Source: JBDTVS01 sp040007095
Lineage (GTDB): Bacteria; Acidobacteriota; Vicinamibacteria; Vicinamibacterales; CAVVIG01
NCBI GenBank assembly: GCA_040007095.1
Contig: JBDTVS010000179.1
Location: forward strand, 1 to 51,986
Direction: 5' to 3'
Length of the DNA stretch: 51,986 bases
In this document: positions 40,755-49,914 of the stretch, piece after piece
Position numbering within the stretch: the first letter of the stretch is position 1
Layout of the letters: each line of letters opens with the position of its first letter
The notes under the pieces: generated by a model
The model's database searches: none
What the model was told of the DNA's origin: nothing
The model's input: only the letters and a program-made list of their open reading frames with translations
Made by a program: the position numbers and the translations under genes

Positions 40755-43550
40755 ATGCGCTTCCTGACCTATGACCAGCTCGCCGCAGGTGATCTGGACG
40801 ACAAGGTCGCCAGGGTTCGCGCTGCCATTGAGCGCGACGACTTCAAGAGTCCTGATGTCAAGCGGCTCCACGTCGGGCCCTATTACCGGGCGAAGCTCGA
40901 CGACGCGGCGCGGCTGTTATTGATGTTCGTGCAGTGGCGTGAGGAGCGGGCGTGTCTCGCCCTCGAGATCATTCGGAACCACGCGTACGCGAGATCGCGC
41001 TTTCTGCGCGGCGCGCCCGTGAACGAAGCGAAGATGCTCGAGGACGTCACGTCAACCTCGGTCGAGGCCGCGCCCATCCGCTACCTCCATGCGTCGCGGC
41101 CCACATTCCACCTCCTCGATAAACCACTGTCCTTCGATGACGCCCAAGAGGGGGTGCTGCGACAGACGCTGCCGTTGGTGCTGGTGGGCTCCGCCGGCAG
41201 CGGCAAGACGGCGCTGATGCTCGAGATCCTACGCGCCCAACACGGGCGCGTCGCGTATATCACCGAGTCGGCGTGGCTGGCCGAGCGATCACGCGCCCTG
41301 TATGTCGCCCATAGCTGGGACCCGGGGGAGCAAGAGGCGGATTTTCTCAGCTACCAACAGCTGATCGAATCGGTCGCGGTGCCACCCGGCCGGCCGGTGC
41401 TCTTTCGGGACTTCCGAGGATTCTTCGAGCGTCACCGGGGGAGGCTGGCGTTCGCCGACGTCCACCAGTGTTTCGAAGAGCTGCGTGGGGTCATCACCGC
41501 AGAGCCCACGGGTGTGCTGACGCTCGAGGAGTACCTGGCCCTGGGAGTCCGCCAGTCCATCTTCAGTGCCGAGCAACGCGCCCTGCTACACGGGGTGCTA
41601 CCGGCGTGGCGCGGGTGGCTTGAACGCTCGACGCTCTACGAGCCCAACCTCATCGCTCACGCGTTCCTGCCCAGAATGAGCCCCTGTTACGACTTCATCG
41701 CCGTCGATGAAGTGCAGGATCTGACCGCGGTGCAGCTCGCGCTGGTGCTCAAGTCGCTCAAGGTGGCCGGCCAGTTCATCGTGGCGGGTGACGCCAATCA
41801 GATCGTGCACCCCAACTTCTTCTCCTGGGCCAAGGTGAAGACACTCTTCTGGCGAGGCGTCGGCCTCGATGAGGCCCGCGACGTCGCCGTGCTCGACGTG
41901 AGTTACCGCAACAGCGAAGCGGTCACCGCCATCGCCAACAACCTGCTGAAGCTCAAGCACGCGCGCTTCGGCTCCATCGATCGCGAGAGCAATGCGTTGA
42001 TGCGCGCGGTGGCGGGTATCAGCGGCGAGGTGCGCGGCCTTGAGACCGGGTCTTCCCAGGTGGTCGAGCTCGACGAGCACACCCGCCGGTCACCGCGCAC
42101 CGCGGTCGTGGTGCTGCGCGACGAGCACAAGGCGGAGGCCCGACAGCGCTTCCACACGCCTCTGATCTTCTCAGTCCACGAAGCGAAAGGACTCGAGTAC
42201 GACCACATCATTCTCTACCGTCTCGTCTCTATCGAGCGTCGCCTCTTCGCCGAGCTGTGCGAGGGCGTGTCCGATGCCGCGCTGGCCACAGAGACGCTCG
42301 AGTACCGCCGGGCGAAGGACAAGACGGACAAATCGCTCGAAGTCTACAAATTCTTCGTCAACGCCTTGTATGTCGGGCTGACACGGGCGGTGGTGAATGC
42401 CTGGCTGGTGGAGGACGATCCGACACACCCGCTCTGGAAGAAACTCGGCGTGGTCTTCGGAGCAGGTGGGCAACAGGTACAGGTGGCCGAGGCCAGCATC
42501 GAGGACTGGCAGGCAGAGGCGCACCGTCTCGAGCAGCAGGGGAAGCTCGAGCAGGCCGAGGCGATTCGCGCCACGGTGCTCAAGCTCCAGCCAGTACCGT
42601 GGACCGTGCTCAACGAGGCCGCGTTGGCCCCTCTGGCAGTGAAGGCACTCGACCCCAAGGGGGTGTCGAACAACGCGAGGCAGCAGTTGTTCGACTACGC
42701 CTGCTTCCATCGCGACGAAGCGATCGCCGCGAGCCTGGCCGCCGTGCGATTTACCCCGGCCGAGCATTACCGGCAGCAGGGCCTCCAGGTCGTGCGCCGC
42801 TTGCGGCAGCCGTACGAGGCACGGAACTTCAAGGATTTATTGTGGCAAACGGAACAGCACGGCGTGGATTTCCGGACGCCGATGAACCTCACCCCGCTGA
42901 TGGCGGCGGCCTACGCGGGGAACGCCCGGTTGGTCGAGGCCTTACTCGCGCGCGGAGCCAGGCGTGAACTGCGCGATCATCTGGGCCACCTCGCCCTCCA
43001 CTGGGCCCTTCGACGAGCGTACGAAGATGAGGCGTTCGCTCGAGGGGCGTTCGGCACGGTCTATGACGTGCTCGCGCCGCCGTCGTTCGACGCGCAGGTC
43101 GACGGGCGGCTGGTGCAGATCGGACGCGAGCAGGGCGAGTACTTCGTGTTCCAGGTGCTGATGACCCAGTGGTGCCAGGCGTACTCCCCGCGGGGCCGGA
43201 GTGCGGGCTTGACGGCCCTCGAAATCATCCGCCCGCCCTTCGACGCGTTTCCCGACGTGGTGGTTCGTGACTCGCGCCGCAAGCGAACCTACGTCAACAG
43301 CGTACTGGCCCGCAGCGAGGTGAACAGCAGCTACGCTACGTCGCGTCAACTCTGGCAACGCGAGCGCCAAGGCCATTACATACCCAATCCGAGGGTATCG
43401 CTACGCGTCGCCCTGCCGGACGCATCGGAGATCTGGCGCCCGGTGCTGGAGGTGCTCAACGTGCCCTGGTTGGTGAAGCACCTCTCGCCACGAGCGAGAG
43501 GCCGGCTTCCCGAGGCTGGTGAATCCAATTCAATCGACTCCTGCTTCTGA
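40755..43550 (+). CDS. RelE-like domain + SF1 (UvrD-type) helicase + ankyrin repeats
   Basis: A 931-residue protein. I chose ATG 40755, because the aligned RelE-like part begins there. Residues 1-90 look like a RelE/ParE fold (VKRLHVGPYYRAKLDDAARL, LALEIIRNHAYARSRFL). The helicase follows: Walker A VGSAGSGKT (144-152), Walker B DFIAVDEVQD, a motif III-like VAGDANQIVHP, and the UvrD C-terminal motifs SVHEAKGLEYDHIILYRL and ALYVGLTRA. The region after about residue 680 has ankyrin-like repeats (NLTPLMAAAYAGNARLVEAL, LARGA). Related SF1 helicases with N-terminal toxin-like domains are poorly studied and may act in defence or RNA/DNA surveillance; that is inference. Confidence 0.8.
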   Translation: MRFLTYDQLAAGDLDDKVARVRAAIERDDFKSPDVKRLHVGPYYRAKLDDAARLLLMFVQWREERACLALEIIRNHAYARSRFLRGAPVNEAKMLEDVTSTSVEAAPIRYLHASRPTFHLLDKPLSFDDAQEGVLRQTLPLVLVGSAGSGKTALMLEILRAQHGRVAYITESAWLAERSRALYVAHSWDPGEQEADFLSYQQLIESVAVPPGRPVLFRDFRGFFERHRGRLAFADVHQCFEELRGVITAEPTGVLTLEEYLALGVRQSIFSAEQRALLHGVLPAWRGWLERSTLYEPNLIAHAFLPRMSPCYDFIAVDEVQDLTAVQLALVLKSLKVAGQFIVAGDANQIVHPNFFSWAKVKTLFWRGVGLDEARDVAVLDVSYRNSEAVTAIANNLLKLKHARFGSIDRESNALMRAVAGISGEVRGLETGSSQVVELDEHTRRSPRTAVVVLRDEHKAEARQRFHTPLIFSVHEAKGLEYDHIILYRLVSIERRLFAELCEGVSDAALATETLEYRRAKDKTDKSLEVYKFFVNALYVGLTRAVVNAWLVEDDPTHPLWKKLGVVFGAGGQQVQVAEASIEDWQAEAHRLEQQGKLEQAEAIRATVLKLQPVPWTVLNEAALAPLAVKALDPKGVSNNARQQLFDYACFHRDEAIAASLAAVRFTPAEHYRQQGLQVVRRLRQPYEARNFKDLLWQTEQHGVDFRTPMNLTPLMAAAYAGNARLVEALLARGARRELRDHLGHLALHWALRRAYEDEAFARGAFGTVYDVLAPPSFDAQVDGRLVQIGREQGEYFVFQVLMTQWCQAYSPRGRSAGLTALEIIRPPFDAFPDVVVRDSRRKRTYVNSVLARSEVNSSYATSRQLWQRERQGHYIPNPRVSLRVALPDASEIWRPVLEVLNVPWLVKHLSPRARGRLPEAGESNSIDSCF

Positions 43551-43698
43551 TGGCTCTGACTCATTCCAGGGGTTCTGACTCCTTCCCGTTGCAAAACGAC
43601 TCGGTACCTACGGGGAGATCGGAATCAGCCGGGCGCGGAGGAGTTCGACGCCGGTGTCGCGTGACACTCAATTCCTTCACAAGGGGCGTTTGTGATCG

Positions 43699-44265
43699 TT
43701 GGAGGCGTTCGGGCGCATTGGTATCCTGGTCAACAACGCCAGCGCGATCAGCGTCACGGGCACGCTCGCCACGCCGATGAAGTGCTACGACCTGATGCAG
43801 GACATCAACACGCGAGGGATCTATCTGTGCGCACAGGCCTGCGTGCCGCACGTGCTCCGCGCCTCGAACCCGCACATCCTGACGATGGCGCCGCCGCTCA
43901 ATCTCAAACCCGCGCTGGTTCGGGCCGTATGTCGCCTATACTTTGTCAAAGTACGACATGACGCTGTGCACGCTCGGTCTGGCGGCCGAGTTCGCCGACC
44001 AGGGTGTGGCGGTGAACGCGCGCTGGCCGCGCACCACCATCGCGACCGCCGACGTCGAGACGTTCTTCCCGCAGGTGGTGACGTGCAGCCGTACGCCGGC
44101 GATCAGGGGGACGCCGCTCGCGTGGTGTTCACGCGCGACAGCCGCGGTATCACCGGTCACTGTTTGATGGATGAAACGGTGTCGCGTGAGGTGGGCGTCA
44201 CCGATTTCGAGCGCGATGCGGTGACGCCTGGTGCGCCGCTCAACCCCGACATCTTCCTGGACTGA
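43699..44265 (+). pseudogene. short-chain dehydrogenase/reductase pseudogene
   Basis: A 5'-truncated SDR: FGRIGILVNNASAISVTGTL (NNAS motif) is intact, but the Rossmann TGxxxGIG start is missing. Near 43920 the frame shifts and continues as FGPYVAYTLSKYDM with the catalytic YxxxK. Near 44105, at a GGGGG run, it shifts back to GDAARVVFTRDSRGITGHCL and stops at 44265. Two compensating shifts and the lost 5' end show it is not functional. The original was like the HSDL2-type SDRs. It is cargo unrelated to transfer. Confidence 0.7.
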
Positions 44266-44357
44266 CCGATGTTCTCTCGCGTTGGCGATCGCCTCCACGC
44301 CCGATCTGTGGGGCCGCGCGCTGCGCACGAAGGGCGCCCGCAAGAGAGGTGTCGCCG

Positions 44358-46559
44358 ATGAACGAGCCGAGCCCGTCGCCGCGCGAGGTCCTGGCCGGCC
44401 TCGTGGAGCGCGTCACCTTCCACAACGCCGACAACGGCTTCTGCGTCCTCCGTATCCAGGCGCGCGGCCACCGCGATTTGATCACCGTTGTCGGCCACGC
44501 GGCCGTGATCGCGGCGGGCGAGTGGGTGACCGCCTCCGGTGACTGGACCAACGACCGTACCCACGGCCAACAGTTCAAGGCGCACTTCCTGCGCACGTCG
44601 GCGCCAACCTCGATCGACGGGATCGAAAAATACCTGGGGTCCGGGATGATCCGCGGCATCGGCCCGGTCTACGCGCAGAAGCTGGTGCGCGCCTTCGGCG
44701 AGCGGGTGTTCGATGTCATCGAGGCAGAGCCCCAGCGGCTGCGCGAGGTGACCGGGATCGGTCCGGTGCGCGCGCAGCGCATCACCGGCGCCTGGGCTGA
44801 GCAAAAAGTTGTGCGCGAGATCATGGTCTTCCTGCACAGCCACGGAGTCGGTACGGCACGGGCGGTCCGCATCTTCAAGACCTACGGCGCGGACGCCGTC
44901 CAGGTGATGACGGAGAATCCGTATCGCCTCGCGCGCGACATCCGTGGCATCGGCTTCAAGACCGCGGACGCCATCGCCATGAAGCTTGGCGTCGAGAAGA
45001 CGGCGATGATTCGCGTGCGGGCGGGCATCTCCTACGCGCTCACTGAGGCGATGGATGACGGCCATTGCGGACTCCCGACGACGGAGTTGGTGCCGTTGGC
45101 GGAAGGGCTCCTCGACGTGCCCGCCGAGCTCATCGGCACGGCGCTCGCCCTCGAGCTAACCGAGGGCACCGTGACGGGGGATCGCGTGGGGGCGTCCGCG
45201 TGCATTTTTCTGTCCAGTCTCTACCGGGCCGAACGCGCCATTGCGGACCGCCTGCTGGCGCTGACGCGCGCCCCGCTGCCTTGGGGGGCGATCGATGCCG
45301 ACCGGGCGGTTCCCTGGATTGAACGACGGATCGGCCTGGAGCTCGCCGCCACCCAGCGATCGGCCGTACGCCTCGCGTTGACATCCAAGGTGCTCGTCAT
45401 CACCGGCGGGCCGGGCGTCGGAAAGACCACGATCGTGAAGGCGATCCTGGGTATTCTGGCCGCCAAGCGCGTCACGATCCTGCTCGGGGCGCCGACCGGC
45501 CGTGCCGCCAAGCGGCTGAACGAAACGACCGGGCACGAGGCCAAGACGATCCACCGCCTGCTCGAAGTGGATCCCAAGGGAGGCGCCTTCAAGCGGGACA
45601 GCGAGCGCCCGCTCGACTGCGACCTGCTGGTCATCGACGAGACCTCGATGGTTGACGTGCTGTTGATGCACGCGCTGCTCAAGGCGGTGCCGGCGCTCGC
45701 AGCATTGCTGATCGTCGGCGATATCGACCAGTTGCCCTCGGTCGGTCCCGGCCAGGTGCTGGCCGACATCATCGGGTCCGGCGCGGTCCCCGTGGTGCGC
45801 CTCACCGAGGTGTTTCGTCAAGCCGCCCGCAGCCAGATCATCGTCAGCGCCCACCGGATCAACCAGGGCGTCATGCCTGAAGTGCGGAAACCCGAGGGCG
45901 ACAGCGATTTCTATTTCGTGCAGGCGGACGACCCGGAGACGGCGGGGCGTCGCATTGTCGACCTCGTGAAGACGCGCATCCCGCAGCGCTTTGGTCTCGA
46001 CGCCATACGCGACATCCAGGTGCTCTGTCCGATGAATCGAGGCGGCGTCGGTGCGCGCTCCCTCAATATCTCGCTGCAGGCCGCATTGAATCCCGCCGGC
46101 GAGCGAAAAGTCGAGCGGTTCGGCTGGACCTTCGCCCCCGGCGACAAGGTGATGCAGATCGAGAACGACTACGACAAGGAGGTCTATAACGGCGACATCG
46201 GATACGTCGACGACGTGGACGCCGACGCCGGCGAGCTCATCGCCCGTTTCGAGGGTCGCGCCGTCACCTACGCGTTCGGCGAGCTGGACACGTTGGTACC
46301 AGCCTACGCCGTGACGATCCACAAGTCCCAGGGCAGCGAATACCCGGCGGTCATCATCCCCGTGCTCACGCAGCACTACATGATGTTGCAGCGGAATCTG
46401 CTCTACACCGGCGTCACCCGAGGCAAGAAGCTAGTCGTCCTCGTGGGCCAGAAGAAAGCGGTGGCCATCGCGGTGCGGAATGTGTCGGGACGGCGGCGGT
46501 GGTCGAAGTTGAAGGAATGGCTCGGCGGCACATCCATCCCGAATTTTCCGCCGCCGTGA
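44358..46559 (+). CDS. recD2: RecD2-type DNA helicase
   Basis: A 733-residue 5'-3' helicase. I chose ATG 44358 because AGAGAGG lies 8 bases upstream. The N-terminal OB-like and helix-hairpin-helix region (RGIGPVYAQKLVRAFGERVF, EVTGIGPVRAQRITGAW, IRGIGFKTADAIAMKLG) is typical of RecD2. The motor has Walker A TGGPGVGKTT, Walker B LLVIDETSMVD, VGDIDQLPSVGPG, VFRQAARSQIIVSAHRIN and the late AYAVTIHKSQGSEYPAVI. Length is normal. RecD2 acts in replication-linked repair without RecBC; a plasmid copy may help process transferred DNA. Confidence 0.92.
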   Translation: MNEPSPSPREVLAGLVERVTFHNADNGFCVLRIQARGHRDLITVVGHAAVIAAGEWVTASGDWTNDRTHGQQFKAHFLRTSAPTSIDGIEKYLGSGMIRGIGPVYAQKLVRAFGERVFDVIEAEPQRLREVTGIGPVRAQRITGAWAEQKVVREIMVFLHSHGVGTARAVRIFKTYGADAVQVMTENPYRLARDIRGIGFKTADAIAMKLGVEKTAMIRVRAGISYALTEAMDDGHCGLPTTELVPLAEGLLDVPAELIGTALALELTEGTVTGDRVGASACIFLSSLYRAERAIADRLLALTRAPLPWGAIDADRAVPWIERRIGLELAATQRSAVRLALTSKVLVITGGPGVGKTTIVKAILGILAAKRVTILLGAPTGRAAKRLNETTGHEAKTIHRLLEVDPKGGAFKRDSERPLDCDLLVIDETSMVDVLLMHALLKAVPALAALLIVGDIDQLPSVGPGQVLADIIGSGAVPVVRLTEVFRQAARSQIIVSAHRINQGVMPEVRKPEGDSDFYFVQADDPETAGRRIVDLVKTRIPQRFGLDAIRDIQVLCPMNRGGVGARSLNISLQAALNPAGERKVERFGWTFAPGDKVMQIENDYDKEVYNGDIGYVDDVDADAGELIARFEGRAVTYAFGELDTLVPAYAVTIHKSQGSEYPAVIIPVLTQHYMMLQRNLLYTGVTRGKKLVVLVGQKKAVAIAVRNVSGRRRWSKLKEWLGGTSIPNFPPP

Positions 46560-46631
46560 GCACGCCTCGCGTCGCCAACCGTCCGCTGGACGCCGATCTG
46601 ATCAGGCGAGACGTCGCAGGCTTCCTGTGAG

Positions 46632-46820
46632 TCAGCGACCCTCGAGACACCATTCATTCGTCGTCTCCATGTCATCACGCGAGAAGACGAGGTGGACGAC
46701 GAGGTCAGGGCCGTAGGCGACGCCGTGCCTGACGCACGATCCGATCGCTGCCGCACTCGACGAGCCCGGGCACCAGTCGCTCGGCCACGGCCGTCAGCCG
46801 GCTCTCGAGGCCGGGTGTCA
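46632..46820 (-). pseudogene. remnant of an unidentified gene with a frameshift
   Basis: On the minus strand LTPGLESRLTAVAERLVPGL, then VECGSDRIVRQ, reads well but stops soon after; a second frame continues VRHGVAYGPDLVVHLVFSRD, then DMETTNEWCLEGR, and stops at 46632. A single shift joins the two. I do not recognise the product. Confidence 0.4.
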
Positions 46821-47054
46821 ACTACACCTTAAAGCGACTATGAAGTGAGCGCCGCTGTCAACCTCCGATGCGCGAACGCGGTCCGGGCTGTTGGTCGTCA
46901 CCGTAACGGGCTGTCCCAATCGACTATTCGCGGTCAGTGCCGCATGAAGGGGTCCGTCGGCGAGCCGCATTCGGCTCTTCGTGATCACCGGCCCCGGGGG
47001 CGCGGTGTCCGACGATTTTAAGACGCGGTCATCGCCTCTAGACAGCCGCCACAA
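46821..47054 (-). other. possible gene remnant between RecD2 and the IS relic
   Basis: A minus-strand frame (46818-47054) holds a beta-rich stretch, ALTANSRLGQPVTVTTNSPD, then RVRASEVDSGAHFIVAL, with coding-like composition but no start signal. It may be the tail of a surface protein cut by the insertion sequences. No other structure is seen here. Confidence 0.25.
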
Positions 47055-47094
47055 CGCGGCGTCGCTCCAAGTCCACGAGGATGGTGCCGAAATG
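47055..47094 (-). pseudogene. ISL3 transposase relic, fragment beyond the IS110 insertion
   Basis: Read on the minus strand this encodes HFGTILVDLERRRVV, matching the intact ISL3 transposase (HFGTILVDLERRRVI) downstream in the window. It is the direct continuation of the relic at 48626-49138, which ends in WAWQKGQQ. The two pieces are separated only by the IS110-type element. Homology is lost about 40 bp from the junction, so the relic is also truncated at its 3' end. Confidence 0.8.
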
Positions 47095-47108
47095 GAGGGA
47101 CAGCTGAT

Positions 47109-47217
47109 ATCAGCTCGCGAAAGCTGATGAAAATCGCGTGCCTGGTTGCGAGAATGGTGCCGGCGCGAGCGGCGAGGTCGACCAGCACAATGGAGGCACT
47201 GACGCCGTCGAAATGGA
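47109..47217 (+). ncRNA. candidate bridge RNA region of the IS110 element
   Basis: IS110-group elements encode a bridge RNA in the left non-coding end that guides target and donor choice. Here a 7-bp stem ATCAGCT/AGCTGAT with a 6-base loop lies at 47109-47128. A second possible stem, CTGGTT (47142-47147) with GACCAG (47180-47185), encloses 32 bases. Inside the enclosed part GAGAATGGTGCCG (47150-47162) matches the left flank at 47077-47089 with one mismatch. CGAAATGGA (47209-47217) is identical to the left junction 47088-47096. The limits of any RNA are unknown; a structure search is needed to define it. Confidence 0.5.
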
Positions 47218-47328
47218 TGATCCGGAACGTGCGCGCTTGAGCGAATAAATGGGCGTCGTCGTGTGACAGCCTGTGACCCTGAGTAAGACCATCCAGGGCA
47301 CGTTCTCCGCTTCCGCCTGGAGATGTAT

Positions 47329-48603
47329 ATGCCCTATCGAATCGCAGGAATCGACGTGCACAAAGCGATGTTGGCGGTGGTGGTCGCGGATGTGGAGGTC
47401 GAGGGGGACTGGCACTTTGAACGCCGGCAATTCGGTGCGACGCCGAGCCATCTGCGCCTCCTCGCCGAGTGGTTGGTCGAGCAGGAGGTCGAGGAAGTGG
47501 TGATGGAATCGACCGCGCAGTACTGGCGCCCGGTGTGGGACGCGTTGGAGTGCGACTGGCAGCGGACGCGGCGCGCGCGGGTAGACGCAGGCCCGACGAC
47601 CGGCACGCTCCATCTCGCGCAGGCGCAGTCCAATCATGGGCCGCACGGCCGGAAGCGAGACTTTCCCGATGCCGAGCGATTGGTCAAGCGCTTGGTGGCG
47701 CAGGAGCTGACTCTCAGCTTTGTCCCCGATGTGACGCAGCGCCTCTGGCGGACCGTGACACGGCGTAAGTATCAGCTGACCCGTAATCGCGTGCAGTTGC
47801 AGAATCGCCTTGAGTCTCTCCTGGAGGAGGCGCACATCAAGGTCTGCAGTTTGGTATCTGATCTGCTCGGGGCGAGTGCGCGGCGGATGCTCCACGCTAT
47901 TGCCAGCGGTGAGACCGATGCCGCCAAGATTGCGGCACTCGGCAGTGCCCGGCTGCGCGCGACACCGGCGCAGTTGTGCGATGCGCTCGGGGCGTCGACG
48001 GATCTGCCTCCCCTCTACCGCCGGCTGATCGCCATGACGCTCGCTGAATTGAAGGTCATGGAAGAGCACATGCAACAGCTCGATGAGGAGCTCGCCGGCT
48101 TGCTCCGGGTGCATCAGGAGGCCGTGCAACGACTCGCGGCCGTTCCTGGCTTCGGGGTCGATTCGGCGCAGCAGATCATCGCGGAAGTCGGCCCCACGGC
48201 GACGACGTTCGCCACGGCCAAGCGCCTAGCGTCCTGGGTGGGCGCCTGTCCGGGACACGACGAAAGCGCCGGCATCAACCGTAGTCACCGCTCCCCGAAC
48301 GGCAACCGGCAGATGCGGCGCCTGCTCAATCAAGCGGCGCATGCCGCGGTGAACACCAAAGGCAGCCTCTTTGAGCTGCTGTACCGGCGGTTCGTCGTCC
48401 GTCTCGGCCATGCCCAAGCGATCGGCGCGATCGCGCACCGGCTCTGTCGGCTCGTGTGGAAGATTCTGCACGACGGCGTCACGTACGAGGAACGCGGCCC
48501 AGCGGTTAGCAGAGAGCGCGCGCACCGTCGAGCCGCCAAGATGATTCGCGAACTCCGCAGCCTTGGCTACCGCGTCGAAGCCGCCCCGGCGCCGCTGCTC
48601 TGA
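47329..48603 (+). CDS. IS110-family transposase (DEDD recombinase)
   Basis: A 424-residue transposase. I chose ATG 47329 because GGAG lies 6 bases upstream; ATG 47323 is too close to it. The N-terminal RuvC-like DEDD domain has Asp in GIDVHK, Glu in VVMESTAQYW, and the two Asp in GRKRDFPDAERLVKRL. The C-terminal domain (LAAVPGFGVDSAQQIIAEVG, SWVGACPGHDESAG) holds the conserved Ser in NRSHRSPNGNRQMRRLL. All key residues appear present, so the element may be active. The central LHLAQAQSN segment places it with the common subgroup of this family. Confidence 0.92.
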   Translation: MPYRIAGIDVHKAMLAVVVADVEVEGDWHFERRQFGATPSHLRLLAEWLVEQEVEEVVMESTAQYWRPVWDALECDWQRTRRARVDAGPTTGTLHLAQAQSNHGPHGRKRDFPDAERLVKRLVAQELTLSFVPDVTQRLWRTVTRRKYQLTRNRVQLQNRLESLLEEAHIKVCSLVSDLLGASARRMLHAIASGETDAAKIAALGSARLRATPAQLCDALGASTDLPPLYRRLIAMTLAELKVMEEHMQQLDEELAGLLRVHQEAVQRLAAVPGFGVDSAQQIIAEVGPTATTFATAKRLASWVGACPGHDESAGINRSHRSPNGNRQMRRLLNQAAHAAVNTKGSLFELLYRRFVVRLGHAQAIGAIAHRLCRLVWKILHDGVTYEERGPAVSRERAHRRAAKMIRELRSLGYRVEAAPAPLL

Positions 48604-48625
48604 TCGCGGGGGATTTTCGACCCTG

Positions 48626-49138
48626 CTGCTGGCCCTTCTGCCAGGCCCAGTCATCGATGCCCACGACGCGCAGAGTCTCATCGACGTCGGGTGGCGGGGC
48701 GCCTCGTTTGACGACGCGCAAGATCGTGTCGGCACTGATCGCCATGCTCAGACGGGCCAAGAGGCGTTCGCCGGCACGTCCTCCTAACGCATGACCGACC
48801 AGATGCACGACCACGCCCAACCGGTGCGTCTGTTGGGCGCGCGCCGCGGCGACATCCGGCAATCGCTCGCCGAAGATCGCGGTCGCGCACCGAGGATTCC
48901 GGCATCGCCAGCGACTGACCCGCACCCGCAATCTGATGGCCTGTCCATGCGCCACCAAGTCCTTCATCGTTCGCCAGTAATGGCTATGGCGCGCCATCGA
49001 AATTCGGCGACAACCCGGACAACGACCACACGATTGCCCCTCCGCTTCGATGATCAGGCCGTCTTCGGTGGGGACGATGGCACGCAATGCCAAGCGCGTG
49101 CTGGGGAGGATATTGCGCCATGTAAGCAAACGCTTCAT
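48626..49138 (-). pseudogene. ISL3 transposase relic, N-terminal part
   Basis: About 171 residues, beginning MKRLLTWRNILPSTRLALRA, with the N-terminal zinc-binding motif (CGRCPGCRR, then WRCRNPRCATAIF) and the first part of the catalytic domain including the first Asp (VVGIDDWAWQKGQQ). There it is broken by the IS110 insertion and the reading frame runs into unrelated codons. It is similar to, but clearly diverged from, the ISL3 transposase at 50182-51864, so it is an older, separate insertion. Confidence 0.87.
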
Positions 49139-49547
49139 GGCTCCAGCGTACGCCTTCAACGGGCTGCACCGAGGATGCGTCAGAGCCGGTTTAAGCCACA
49201 ATCGACATCAGCGGTGCGTGGCCGAACGTGCGGTGCGCCGGCACTCCAGCTTCGCCGCACTCGCCTTGGCTCGACGAACCCCGTGAGCGACACACCGAGC
49301 TTCCCTCGCAAGACGAGTCGATCGTGCCCAACAATCTCAAGCGGGGTCAGCCGTTCCCCGTGTCAACGGCCGACAAGGCGCGTGCCCGCGCGGATTGGCT
49401 CAGCGCCAAAGTGCGGAAAGCATCTAGAGCTCGAATCTCCGCGCTTCTTCGGCCTTCCCGGTTTCGTCACTGTCTTCGCTTGATCCGGCGCGAGATGCTT
49501 GCGAGAATCACGGCGCTCACTGACAACATCGGTTCTTCTGACAACTC
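49139..49547. other. 409-bp stretch with no supported gene
   Basis: It contains the upstream side of the ISL3 relic; I could not find the expected terminal inverted repeat. Frames across it are short and mixed in composition. No repeats or RNA genes are evident. Confidence 0.35.
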
Positions 49548-49775
49548 GTGACCAGCGCCGTCCATCGTTTTGAAGAATCCATTGGGGGACGCCCCTATGT
49601 GATCGAAGTCGCTCGGGTGTCCCAGGATCGCTGGCGCGCGTACATCGTGCGCGTTCCCGGCGTCCCGACCGCGCTCATGCCGTTCTATGGACCAACACCA
49701 GCGGCAGCAGCGCGACTGTTGACCGCATGGCTCAGCCGTGCATATCGGTGCTCAGCAGCGAGTTCGACGGGCTAG
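49548..49775 (+). CDS. hypothetical protein (75 aa)
   Basis: A GTG-initiated frame with coding-like composition: FEESIGGRPYVIEVARVSQD, RWRAYIVRVPGVPTALMPFY, GPTPAAAARLLTAWLSRAY. The strand-strand-strand-helix pattern resembles small HicB-like or DUF-type folds, but I cannot name a family and no HicA partner is next to it. No strong ribosome binding site. Confidence 0.5.
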   Translation: MTSAVHRFEESIGGRPYVIEVARVSQDRWRAYIVRVPGVPTALMPFYGPTPAAAARLLTAWLSRAYRCSAASSTG

Positions 49776-49914
49776 GGATCTTGGTGAAAGCGACGTCCGC
49801 CGCACTCCTCCTCAGAAATCGAGTTCGAATCACCCCGCCTCGATTTCGCGAGGTCGTCCCCCTTCCAGTCAACGACATAATCAGGCAGAAAACGCTTGCA
49901 ACCCACCATCAGGC

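Larger units (their letters stand above)
47095..48623 (+). mobile_element. IS110-family insertion sequence inside an ISL3 relic
   Basis: Boundaries are inferred by comparing the split relic with the intact ISL3 transposase gene. The left flank matches up to TG at 47093-47094 and the right flank matches from TG at 48624-48625. The uninterrupted site would therefore be GAAA-TG-CTGCTGG, with the dinucleotide TG shared by both ends. The element is 1529 bp, with 234 bp of non-coding DNA on the left and 20 bp on the right, no terminal inverted repeats and no longer target duplication. This is as expected for the IS110 group. Confidence 0.82.

Noticed and set aside
43699..44265. Intact SDR enzyme
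   Set aside because: The frame stays open, but the middle third has a nonsense composition while the conserved YxxxK lies in another frame, so two frameshifts are needed to explain the homology.
45156..46376. 406-residue minus-strand frame opposite recD2
   Set aside because: Antisense shadow of a complete RecD2 helicase.
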